Assembly (NCBI GenBank): GCA_014529385.2
Contig: CM043952.1
Span: 52,389,119 to 52,453,118 of the forward strand
Reading direction: 5' to 3'
Length of the DNA stretch: 64,000 nucleotides
Source of the DNA: Adiantum capillus-veneris
Taxonomy: Eukaryota > Streptophyta > Polypodiopsida > Polypodiales > Pteridaceae
A model generated the notes under the pieces. It did not search any database, was not told the DNA's origin, and saw only the letters and a program-made list of their open reading frames with translations. Numbering within the stretch: the first letter of the stretch is position 1; each line of letters begins with the position of its first letter. Below are positions 19,837 through 29,334 of this stretch, piece after piece. Both the position numbers and the translations under genes were made by a program.

Positions 19837-20012
19837 ATTGAGAGAGGAAAAGAGAGAGAGAGCATGCATAAACAAAAAACGCACGCATTGAGAGAGGAAA
19901 AGAGAGAGAGAACATGCATAAACAAAAAACGCACACATTGAGAGAGAAAAAGAGAGAGAAAACATGCATACGATCCAAAAAAGGCACACACATTGAGAGA
20001 GAAAGAGAGAGA
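19837..20012. repeat. 50-bp minisatellite, about 3.5 units
   Basis: Units start with ATTGAGAGAG at 19837, 19887, 19937 and 19992. Each contains a GA run, then CATGCATA and an A-rich run ending in GCACRC. Periods are 50, 50 and 55. Confidence 0.88.
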
Positions 20013-20225
20013 AACTAATTTAACGTCGTAGGAAACTAATTAAAATTAAAAGACCTAAAGATCTAGCCGACGAGGAGTTGAACTCAAGACCTATTATTCA
20101 AGAGGGAAATGGCATAATCAATCTATCATACTTGGCATGGGTGATAGAAAGGTTATACCATTTATCTCTTTTTATTGGCACACACATCCACACACGCGCA
20201 CACACACAAGAAGAAGAGAGTTATA

Positions 20226-20345
20226 ACGTCGTAGGAAACTATCTTAAAAGACGTTAAAGATTAGGTTATATGTAGACTTACATTAAATTAGATTTAGGTT
20301 TATTTTTAACTAGATTTACGCTTATTTACGCTAGATTTAGAGTTA
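20226..20345. repeat. Direct repeat left of the HIPP piece
   Basis: ACGTCGTAGGAAACTATC and a run of TTAGATTTAGGTTTATTT match 20908-21035 in the same orientation, with small changes. A shorter third match starts at 20022. Confidence 0.75.
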
Positions 20346-20369
20346 CGTTATATTAGATTAGATTTAGGT

Positions 20370-20730
20370 CTCCATAGACTGCGATGCCTGCATGAAGCGG
20401 GTGAAGAAAGCCCTCAATGGAATATAGGGTATTGCTGCCTTCACTCATGGTGGGCTCCGTCGATCCAAAAGTACTGGTGAAATGTCTTCAGAAGATAGGG
20501 AAGAAGGTGGATCTTCACGGCGGCAAGAGTCACTACATCCCCGACACAATGACCATCTAGACAACCTCTAGTCATTCAACAGCAACTTCAAAGTTAGTGA
20601 CAAGAGCAAGAACGGTCTAAAGGGCCAATTGCTGTCGTCAGATGTGGATGGAGATGAAGCAGCGTCACCGTCGGAAGTTAACTCTCACATCTTTAGTGAT
20701 GAGAATGCCAACTCTTGCCGAGTTATGTGA
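20370..20730 (+). pseudogene. Captured HIPP gene piece (HMA domain plus CaaX tail)
   Basis: Reading starts after a TTTAG acceptor-like site: VSIDCDACMK, then VKKALNGI, the first half of a heavy-metal-associated (HMA) domain, with the metal-binding C-x-x-C of the M-x-C-x-x-C motif (Met replaced by Ile). In another frame GSVDPKVLVKCLQKIGKKVD (about 20453-20512) is the second half. The tail reads HIFSDENANSCRVM and stops at 20728-20730; CRVM is a CaaX prenylation box, which with an HMA domain defines HIPP proteins. The middle beta strands, part of the linker and the frame are lost, and TAG codons interrupt. Not a working gene; an exon-derived duplicate carried by the transposon. Confidence 0.78.
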
Positions 20731-20907
20731 AAAATTATGTGTTAAATCAGTTTTAAGGTTCTTATAATCCCTGTTGGTTTAGTTCTTTGTTTTTAATATA
20801 ACATAATTTACGTTAGATTTAGATTTATGTTATATTAGATTAGACTTAGGTTTATTTAGGTTTACCCACACACACACACACACACACACAAGAAGAAGAG
20901 AGTTTTA

Positions 20908-21035
20908 ACGTCGTAGGAAACTATCCCAAAAGACGTTAAAGATTAGGTTAGATGTAGACTTACGTTAAATTAGATTTAGGTTTATTTTTAGTTAGATTTA
21001 CGTTTATTTAGATTTACGCTTATTTACGTTAGATC
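20908..21035. repeat. Direct repeat right of the HIPP piece
   Basis: Partner of 20226-20345. It is also present, inverted, in the left copy at about 18960-19095. Confidence 0.75.
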
Positions 21036-21323
21036 GAGTCCACGCAAGAATTACTTAAAGTTTAGGGTTTAGAGTTAGACGAACAGTGAAAAGATCTACT
21101 GTGAAAAGATGTTAAGATGCTGTGAAGTGCTACAGCTAGAGAAGAGGCAAAGGGGTTTTGTCCACTACATGCAGTATCATGTAGACGTGGGTGTGTAGAT
21201 TTCTTGTACCCACAAATATAGGTATTGACCAATAAAGACGAGATAATAACCCGGTGGTTCTGATCTCCGTGCACCTCTAGACCGAGGTGTGCGGGGATTG
21301 GACATGATTAGAGAATGTGAGGT

Positions 21324-21324
<1 letters not shown>

Positions 21325-21370
<46 letters not shown>
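21325..21370. repeat. (GA)n microsatellite
   Basis: A 46-bp GA run in the leader of the right transposase gene; mirror of 18601-18677. Confidence 0.95.
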
Positions 21371-21373
<3 letters not shown>

Positions 21374-21435
21374 GACGAAGAATGCCAATAGAATATTAAA
21401 TTTGTTGTCCAGGTTATAAGTTTTTTATCCTCATT

Positions 21436-23012
21436 ATGAGTAGTGACGAGGATGTGGGACTGTCCAACCGAAACACCTATCTCTCAACGAGGGTCTTATG
21501 TCCTTGTAATCAATGCAAGCATGCTGTGCGACGGACAAGACGTGTTTCTTTGCAGCACGTTCGCGAATTTGGCGAGTTCGATCCATCTATTATAGATCGA
21601 GTTGTTGCCAATTATAACTCGTCGGACTCTGACGCTGGCCAACAAGCAGCAATCTTGCAACCCAATAGACGTGTTCGCAGGCGCTTTGGTCAAGCAGCAT
21701 ATGTGAGGCCACAAGATGTAGCCCCTGACACCTCGGGGGATGATCATGCAGAGCACATTCCCAACGAGGCAATGTTTGAGCCCGAGATTGATGAAATGAT
21801 CGAGACGATCATGGATTCAGAAAGGCTTATCTATGATGATATGAAAAGTGAAGCCGATACGCCATTGTATAATGGAGCACGTATGTCTAGATTGAAAGCA
21901 CTTCTGGTTCTTCTCAACATGCAGGCAAAGTTTGGATGGAGTGACACTAGCGTCACAGCGCTTTTCAGGTGATCTATTACAATTAGTTTACTTTAATAAA
22001 ACTCTAAATGTATAATGATGTGATAGATTTTTACACGACTGTATCGTATTTTTATGTTGTGTAGATTGCTTAAAGTGCACATACTACCAGCTGACAATGT
22101 GATGCCAGATTTCCGAGATGAAGCAAGAAAGATTTTGCGAAACTTGGGGATGGATTACAATTCTATCCACGCTTGTCCTAATGACTGCATTCTTTTCAGA
22201 GGGGAATACATAGACATGGAGAAGTGTCCGAAATGTGATTCCGAAAGATATCGAGTAGATCTCCATGGGACAAAAATTCCACAAAAGGTTTTGCGACATT
22301 TTCCTCTGCTTCCTCGCATCAAGCATTTCTTCGAATGTAAGTCCATGGCCGCCCTAGCATCATGGCATGAGGAGAATAAATCTTCGGATGGTGTGCTACG
22401 AATTCCTGCAGATTGCGTAGCCTGGAAACGTATAGATGGAACATGGTCGGATTTTGCCACGGAAGCTCGAAATTTGTGCTTAGGCCTGGCTATGGATGGC
22501 GTAAATCCATTTGGTCAAAGATCAACATCTTACAGTGTATGGCCCGTTGTCATCGTCAACTACAACATTCCCGCGTGGTTGACTACGAAGAAGGGGCACC
22601 TATGGCTAAGCTTGATTGTGCCAGGGCGATATAAAGTGGAGAATATGGATGTGTATCTTCGTCCACTATTGGAAGAGCTACAAAAATTGTGGATTGGCAT
22701 AGAGGTGGTGGATATGAGCCGACACACAAGACGACCGAATGCTTTGATCAGAGGCATTCTAATGTGGATCATGCATGACTATCCCGGGCTAACAGAATGC
22801 TCAGGTGATCTATTGACACTCCTCACTCAGACACTGTAAATCTTGTTTTTTCCCATAGTTGATCTATTATCATGTGGATACATGCAGGGCTTCAAACAAG
22901 CGGATACAGAGCATGTGTCACATGTGGACCTAGACTGAATGCACGTAGGGCGCCCTCACTGAGAGTACATTGGAGAGTGGCTAGACGAATTTGATAAAGC
23001 CCGGGACACGCT
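21436..23012 (+). pseudogene. tnp2-type transposase, truncated, CACTA family B right copy
   Basis: Exon 1 (21436-21968) is intact: MSSDEDVGLSNRNTYLS, then LCPCNQCKHAVRRTRR, the transposase-associated domain pattern. GT follows at 21969. Exon 2 starts at 22065 after TAG and joins in frame (ALF-R-LLKVHILPADN), through CPNDCILFRGEY, MEKCPKCDSERY, AMDGVNPFGQRSTSYSV, NMDVYLRPLLEELQKLW and LTECSG to a GT at 22805. Exon 3 starts at 22888 (TSGYRACVTCGPRLNARR) but runs into foreign frame after RAPSL because of a deletion at about 22960, ending at a TGA near 23012. About 460 residues against more than 800 expected. The HIFKN and APWIF blocks are missing. Confidence 0.83.
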
Positions 23013-23690
23013 ATGGCAAACCATAGATGATGAGCACATATCTGGGATTGTCATGTGCAATCTCGGTGTTGAGAAGAAGATGACGGAAGATCTAGAGGCT
23101 AAAATCAACCGATTTTGCATGCTTCACAATCCAGTGATGCAAAAGTGGATTTCACAATATGAGGATGCAAAGCAAGAGCGACAAAGGGCACAAATCGAGT
23201 GGAGACGGGGAAGACGACCACCGATGCACTGTCCGACGGTTCTGGAGATCTTACCAACATTCATGAGCTTAAGATGGTTGCACAACCAATTGAAAAGCGC
23301 ACAACAATGCGGTGACGAAGTGACTGAGGAAGAGTGGGAGCACTCTCGGGGTTGCGCGGCCAAGGTAAGTTTGAATTGTATGACTAGCTAGTGACTTTAT
23401 TTCTAAACGTTTGAACGGCCACTCATAATCTTTGTTCGTTGTAGTATAAGTCATACACAGCAGCATGGTGTAAAGGTCGACATTTTAGGGTGGAACGGAT
23501 CGACAAAAAGCGTTTTAGTCAAGATTGTGGAATCATGGAAAAATTTGAACAGTCTAGTCGACGACGTTCCTCTGATGCAGATCCTGTGGTGGCGGAACTC
23601 ACTTACTTCGGCACGCTACAAGAGATTTTGAGGATCGATTACAGAGGATTTTTTTTCGACTTGTTCGACGTGCAATGTTTCAAGATAATC
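22965..23690 (+). pseudogene. Transposase C-terminal exons with DUF4216-like part
   Basis: After the deletion the element continues with GEWLDEFDKARDTLWQ, GVEKKMTEDLEAKINRFCML and TEEEWEHSRGCAAK, then a GTAAGT donor near 23364 and an intron to about 23444. The next exon reads YKSYTAAWCKGRHFRVERID, SSRRRSSDADPVVAE and YFGTLQEILRIDYRG, the DUF4216 pattern found near the end of plant tnp2 proteins. At about 23690 a second deletion fuses it, out of frame, to the TNPA gene. The first block is not one I can name. Confidence 0.62.
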
Positions 23691-23716
23691 ATGGAGGGTC
23701 TCAACGCTACTGTGCG

Positions 23717-24210
23717 CGAAGAAAGCAGCGCGCGAGAATCCCGACAAGTGGAAGCAACAAAAGGATGCAGCCAGAGTGCGAGTAGAGGCAGGGAGCTCGC
23801 ACCACTTGGGGAGCAGTGGATGGACATCATTTGAGGCCGATTTTGTAAGTGTTTTCGCATTGCTCTTTACGTTCGATAGTTTAGGGTTTATGAGTTTTTT
23901 AATTCTAACATAATGAAATCTTTGTATGTTTTGACAGTGGTCGATGACAGGACGTGCTCCCACACCGTACGAGCGCGAGTACCCAGGCAGGAAGGGCTTA
24001 AACGCCCTGATGGACATTCTCAGTTCTCGCGACGGCATGGTTAGTATTAGGGTTTACTCTTTTCTATTTTTTGTATTGTTTTATAAATGTCGTTATATGT
24101 TTATACTTACTGAAAGTTGTCTTATTGTCGTTTTTTGCAAAATCCGACAGATACGCCGCTTGGACGCGATGAGACGTCTGGCTAGACGACGTCAGTTTAG
24201 CCGTAGCTAG
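23717..24210 (+). pseudogene. TNPA-like gene, 3' part only
   Basis: Frame KKAARENPDKWKQQKDAARV to SSGWTSFEADF equals the end of exon 1 of the left TNPA-like gene, followed by a GTAAGT donor, a CAG acceptor at about 23938 and exon 2, WSMTGRAPTPYEREYPGRKG. Nearly all of exon 1 (start, proline-rich middle and most of the Transposase_24 block) is deleted. Confidence 0.72.
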
Positions 24211-24559
24211 ATAGCATTAGTTTAGGGTTTCTCATAGCTTATGTATCATGAGACGGATTTTATACGTCTTTTTGAACCATGTATATTATTACATTTGTCA
24301 CCGCAGTTCATTTTGCCAATCAATTCTTTATGCCTATGATGTTGTACAATTGTCATTATTACATTTGCCAATCAATTCATTTTGCCTATGATGTGTACAA
24401 TTGTCAATTTTACGCTTGTCAATTTTGCAAACAATGCGTCTTGTGGGTGACTATTTTGGGTCTATTATCTACCCTTGCACTTTTTTTAAAAAGTGAATCA
24501 AGTACAATATGGCTGATGGGTGGCAGGGCATTCAATGCCCTGTCACCAAAAAAAAATTC

Positions 24560-24800
24560 TCTCGGGCGTCCCTTTAACCGTCGCTATTTATGGCTCTGGA
24601 GCGTCTCTATAGACTTCTGTGTAAATGTTGTTATAACCATCGCTATGAGCATCGCTATGAGCGTCTCTATATAGCGACGCCTATAGCAACGCTCTCGTAG
24701 CGACGCTATTAGCCACGATTTTAGCGACGCCGGGGGTTATAAAAACCCAGTGTATTTCCATCGCTAACAGCATCACAAGAGCACACAACCTCTTGTAGTG
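24560..24800. repeat. CACTA family B 3' terminus, right copy
   Basis: GCGACG and CGTCGC units, then the GGGGGTTATAAAAACCC box, and CCTCTTGTAGTG as the last 12 bases. The subterminal array is shorter than at 59870. Confidence 0.85.
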
Positions 24801-24942
24801 TCTTCTATTCCATGCAGTTAATGGTATTTGAGCCACGCGTATAGTAGCTTGAGTGTTTTTTCTAAAGGGGTAAAGAGGAGTAGCAATTAGGGCTTGAAGT
24901 GCCAAAGTACACCTAAAAAAAGTTACACCTAAAAGTTGTTAG
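24801..24942 (+). other. Leader of gypsy-1, LTR missing
   Basis: No coding sequence. It precedes the gag ATG of gypsy-1; no LTR or primer site is visible, so the 5' end of that element was lost at the CACTA boundary. Confidence 0.4.
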
Positions 24943-26473
24943 AATGGCTGAGAATAGTAAATATACTGAAATTAATGTTGATAGCTTTGATTTTGCCAAT
25001 GAGCAGGGTACTAATTATGCCCCTATGCTTGTTAATTACCTTCTTTCAAGGATTCAACAAGACATGGGCAATCCATCCCTCCAAAGTGAAGTGCAACGGT
25101 AGCTTCGTGCTCATGGGATTCTCCAAACTCCCCACCATGAGGAGAGAGTACCTAGGAAGCCTCCTTGCGAGACTCCCAAAAGAGGTCTCTCTCTAATTCG
25201 GGAAGAAGAAGAGGATCCATACGAAGGGATCAAACATTTGCTTCTTGATGATGCATCTCCTTCCCAAAGGAGAATTCAAGAGCCCCCACCATAGGAACAA
25301 GAAAGAAGTGAGTCTCCTGCCACCTTGGCGAAGATGGCTCCACAAAGACGGTGGGCTAAATGCTCTCCATCACCTCCTAAACAGAGAAGACCATCGCACA
25401 CTTCTCCACACCATAATTCAAAGAGGGATGACAAAAAAAAAGATAAGAAAAAGGTGAGAAAGAGGACACCCTCTTCTCCATCTTCATCCTCTTCCTCTTA
25501 TGCAAGTGATGCTGCAAACAAAGAAGATCAAGGCAAGAAAAAGGCGAGAAAGAGGTCACCCTCTTCTCCATCTTCCTCAAATTCTATCTTCTGAAGAAAG
25601 TGATGGTGCAACTTTTGAACCATCAAAAACAAGAGGGCATAGGAAATCCTATGCCGCATGGAAGAGGTCGTCCAAGCTCAAGAAGTTCAAAGAGGGAGGA
25701 AAGAGCATCTCTTTCCTTACCTACAATGGCACCTTTGGTTCTACGAACAAAGTCTTGGCCTTTATCCAACAATCCGATGTGGTGTTTGGTGATGAGGTCT
25801 CCACGGAGTCCTCTGAGCTACGCCATGTAGCTATGCACTTTCAAAAGTCCGCCACGCAATGGTGGTCTAGCCTACGGCCAGATGGTGAAGCTCCACGAAC
25901 ATGGAAAGATTTAAGAGCTTCCATTATAAGGTAGTTTTTGGCCACCGATGCCAAAGAAAAAGTACTCACCAAATGGCAAAGCTTGAAGTTCTCTCCCTAC
26001 GAATCCATTCATAAATATGTAGACAAGTTTTGGTACCTACATCTCAAAGCCACTGTCTTCAAAAAGATGGATTTTGGAGAGAAAAAGCAATAATTTTGTG
26101 CGAGCTTAACTGAAGAAATGGTGGAGTATGTCAACTCCCAAAGGCCATGCACCATATCAGTGGTTATACACCATACTATGGTGTCTTCTCAAATCAATTT
26201 CCAAAGAGGGGCTAAGAGAAATTATAAGCCCACAAAAAACAAGGGTTCCAATGAGCCTAAGGGGAAGGACAATGTCCAAAAGTCCCCTAAGGGCAATTCC
26301 AACAAATTTAAAGAGAAGGGAGTTTACAAAGGCAAAAACAAACTCTCTCCTCAAGAGCTTGAGCTTCAGCGTTATCGCAAGGATAACCGTTGTTTCAAGT
26401 GCGGCGAGCAAGGGCATGTGTACGGTGCTTGTCCCAAAAGAACACCCATCATGAGCCTCCTAGAGCTACCTTA
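24943..26473 (+). pseudogene. gypsy-1 gag
   Basis: Starts MAENSKYTEINVDSFDF and has a basic, serine-rich region (KKDKKKVRKRTPSSPSSSSS, about 25430-25500). The capsid part follows: FLTYNGTFGSTNKVLAFIQQ, FQKSATQWWSSLRPDG and SPYESIHKYVDKFWYLHL. A zinc knuckle CFKCGEQGHVYGAC lies at about 26394-26435. Stops at 25081, near 25930 and near 26090, and frame changes near 25590, break it. Gag would package element RNA. The W.SL/R...TW capsid pattern fits plant chromoviruses. Confidence 0.82.
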
Positions 26474-26830
26474 GCTGAAATACAACAAGAGGAAGCTCAC
26501 CACAAAGGATCTCCTCTATTCCATGCTTGGGGAAAGGTAAGAGAACATGATGCTCCTATTCTCTTTGACCCTCGTTCTACTCACAATTTCATATCGACAG
26601 AGTTGGCCACCAAGTTAGGCATACAAGCTTATGAGATGGGAGATGTCCTACCCGCCGCAGATGGTGCTTTCAAGGGGCAAGAAGCTTCAATCACTCCCTT
26701 AATTGGGAAATTGAGGCTCTATGTCCAAAGCTATGTGAACAAAGAGGAATTCTTTATCTCTCCTCTCAAGCACGATATGCCTACAATAACATTGTACATA
26801 CTTCCATGGGAAAAGAACCTTTTGAGGTAA
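26474..26830 (+). pseudogene. gypsy-1 aspartic protease
   Basis: The frame reads GKVREHDAPILFDPRSTHNF then ISTELATKLG, QAYEMGDVLPAADGAFKG and HDMPTITLYILPW. The family active site is normally LFDSGSTHNFI; here the Ser-Gly after the Asp is Pro-Arg, so the protease should be inactive. It ends near 26812 where the pol gene is deleted. Confidence 0.75.
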
Positions 26831-27470
26831 TTGAGGGAAGATCAAAAAGTCCCCTGCTACTTAAGGTACATGGGAAGATCTTCCCTGCCGATGAGGATAG
26901 TCAAGACCTACAAGAATCTTTCCAAAAGATTAAGGACGCTATCTCTATCTCACAGAAAAGGCAAAAGGCTATTGCTAATAAGCACAGAAGAGCCAAGCCT
27001 TTAAACAAAATGATTGGGTCCTACTCAAATTTCCCAAGGCTCAATTAAGGCACATGACGGGCAAGAATCCTACGGGACACCAAAAGTGCTATGCTAAGTT
27101 AGCAGAAAGATACTATGGTCCCTTCAAGATTCTTAGGCCAATCAATGACATGGCCTATCAACTCAAGTTGCCCAACCATTGGCTCATACACAATGATTTT
27201 CATGTGAGCCTACTAAAGCCTTAAAAAGGAGAGCCACCTCAACAACCAGCTATTGAAGACCCACCGGAGATTGAGGACCAAGAAGAGGTGCTAGAACCCG
27301 AGTCCGTTCTCCGACATGAAGACAAGGTACTAAGAGGCGATAAGACTATCTGACAATATATTATTAAGTTTAAGAATTATCCTTTTAAAAATGCTAGATG
27401 GATGCAAGGCATAAAATTAAAGGATAACCTAAACCTTGTCAATGCTTACAATGCTTCCCTAGAGTAAGCA
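26806..27470 (+). pseudogene. gypsy-1 integrase C-terminus and chromodomain after a pol deletion
   Basis: Directly after the protease the sequence resumes with KEPFEVIEGRSKSPLLLKVH, SFQKIKDAISISQKRQKA and frame-shifted [20 protein letters not shown] and [18 protein letters not shown], which belong after the integrase core. A decayed chromodomain reading ends with FKNYPFKNARWMQGI (about 27370-27420). RT, RNase H and the integrase core, some 2 to 2.5 kb in a typical member, are missing. Confidence 0.75.
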
Positions 27471-27479
27471 AATGTATAA

Positions 27480-27828
27480 ATGTACAAATGTTTAAAATGA
27501 ACAAAGTTTTTGTCTTATAAGACTCTCTTTTTATTTATTATGCACAAATGTGAATTAGTATGCATACTTAGATCAAGTTTGCGGAGACGACATCTCCCAA
27601 ACACCAAAGAGAGCTTGTCACTCTACTATGGAAGATTGATAGGACTAATGTGCAGACATGCTTGTGGCATCTTCGGCTCTCAAGCGCCAAATGGATTAGT
27701 CATCCATTCTGGAATATTGTTGTAGGGTAACATAGGGATCCTCTACCCGCTAGAAAAAGGACTAATGAATAGGCTTTATCTTCTCTACCCCATCTTCAAG
27801 GACGACTATGATTTCAAGAGAGAGGTAA
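27480..27828 (+). other. gypsy-1 3' untranslated region
   Basis: No credible ORF. It ends in a purine-rich run (CAAGAGAGAGGTAA) just before the likely LTR start. Confidence 0.4.
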
Positions 27829-29334
27829 TGTCATAATAACTACTATCTAATTCTCCTAAATGATTTTCTCATGTTAAAGTGATCATTCAATATGGGAAAG
27901 TGCCAGAGGAGAAAAAGCTAGAATATTGGTTAAGCTGGCAAACCGGCCACAATAGATATCCAAAGGAGGGAAAATAAGGATTCCAAAGGGGGGGGCATCT
28001 ACAAAAGAGCAAGGTGAAACAATGGGCTTTATATACCCTAAGGTTCAGTCCATTAAGACTTCCAAAATGCTAAGGTTCCAAAATTCAAAGGTTGTGTCCA
28101 AAGGTCAAAGCTTAGGAAAATTGGATGCTTTGTGTGTGTACCAAAAGTCTTCATAAGTCCTACATAGGAGGGGGCAAGCTCTCGAAGTAGGGGATGAGAG
28201 GGAAACACACACACTCACAAGCCTCGTTTACACAAAGGGAATGAGGGACACATGTCAGCTTCCTAGCCCAGATGCCCACAAGGTGTACTTAAATCCTATT
28301 GGATGGCCATGGAGGTGGACCAATGAGAATTTGGCTAGATTAAATATAGTTTAATTAATTTAAAAACACTTAATAAAATAACCAATAAGAATTAATATCT
28401 CTAGAAGACTATTGGATAGTCTCCCAAGGGGTCCAATGAGCATTCAGCAGGCTTAAGACTTGCCCGATTCCTATTGGCCAGGAGACAAAGGGGTCAAATG
28501 AGAGTTTAATTGCATTAATTAATTACCTAAAGCTCTCACAAAAGGGAAGAGGGGGACACATGTCAAAAGCCTATCACTTATGCTCCTGAAATCCTATTGG
28601 CTAAGCCTGAGAGAGATCCAATGGGGTGTCAGTAAGAGGAAATAGCATGAGGGGTCGACCAAGAGAGAGGGGGGGCTGATTTTCTCACGGAGTTATCTCA
28701 CACAAGCTCACGTGTGCAGCAAGTAGACTCTGTCTCTCTTTCTCAAGCTTTAATGGAAAGCTTATCACCTACTCCGAGCTTGTGAGAAGAGAGGCCTACG
28801 CCAACAACTCTTGCCTTTGTGATGCAAATCCAACCAAGAGCGAAGATTCAATGCATGCTCATCTCATCTACCATGCTAATTACTAAGATATGTGATGCTA
28901 ATATGAGTGATTATGTGAGGAGATGTACATCTTTCCCATAATACTACTCCTTCCTCTCTATCTACTCTCATACTCTGCTAGCCCTCACCATCCTCAAAGG
29001 TGTATGAGGTCTTGGGTCTGAGATTGTGAGGGAATTGATGTTGTCTTTTATAAGTGTTTTGCTTAGTGCTTGAAGCTTCCATCTTTATTGCACTAGCTAG
29101 TATTGAAGGAACACAAAGAATTGTATTGTAAAATGTCTCTCTTGATGGGAGAAACCTATAATACAAAGCCTTTTGGATCATGCTATCTAACTAGTTGTTA
29201 TGATTTTTGTTGCTCTCTCTACCCAAGCACTCTTGCTATGCTAATTAGGAAATTATTCTAATGAAGTGCTTACTATGTTCATGTTATTTTCCACTACACA
29301 CAAGTTACCAGGACATTAAATGTTACAACTGACA
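27829..29334 (+). repeat. Putative gypsy-1 3' LTR
   Basis: Begins TGTCATAATAAC after a purine run and ends ACAACTGACA, giving 5-bp inverted ends TGTCA/TGACA. About 1.5 kb, AT-rich and non-coding, which fits chromovirus LTRs. There is no partner LTR in the window, so the bounds rest on end motifs alone. A G-run at about 27989-27996 could be an alternative polypurine tract. Confidence 0.4.

Larger units (their letters stand above)
19371..24800 (+). mobile_element. CACTA family B, right copy with HIPP cargo
   Basis: Both termini are present: CACTACAAGAGG at 19371-19382 and its inverse CCTCTTGTAGTG at 24789-24800. Order: GCGACG subterminal repeats, a leader full of simple repeats, a HIPP gene piece, a spliced transposase cut by a deletion, and the remains of the TNPA-like gene. 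The flanking triplets (AGC and TCT) do not match, so no target duplication supports a simple insertion. The left flank is the truncated edge of the inverted left copy. Internal deletions remove most of tnp2 and of TNPA, so it is not autonomous. Confidence 0.85.

Noticed and set aside
19426-19993. Overlapping ORFs of 90-187 codons on both strands in the CACTA leader
   Set aside because: They are translations of TC, CA and GA microsatellites and the minisatellite. Composition follows the repeats and there is no domain.
14091-24800. A single composite transposon using the two outer CACTA ends
   Set aside because: Flanking triplets (GTG and TCT) do not match, and a third terminus lies inside at 19371, so two copies in inverted order fit better.
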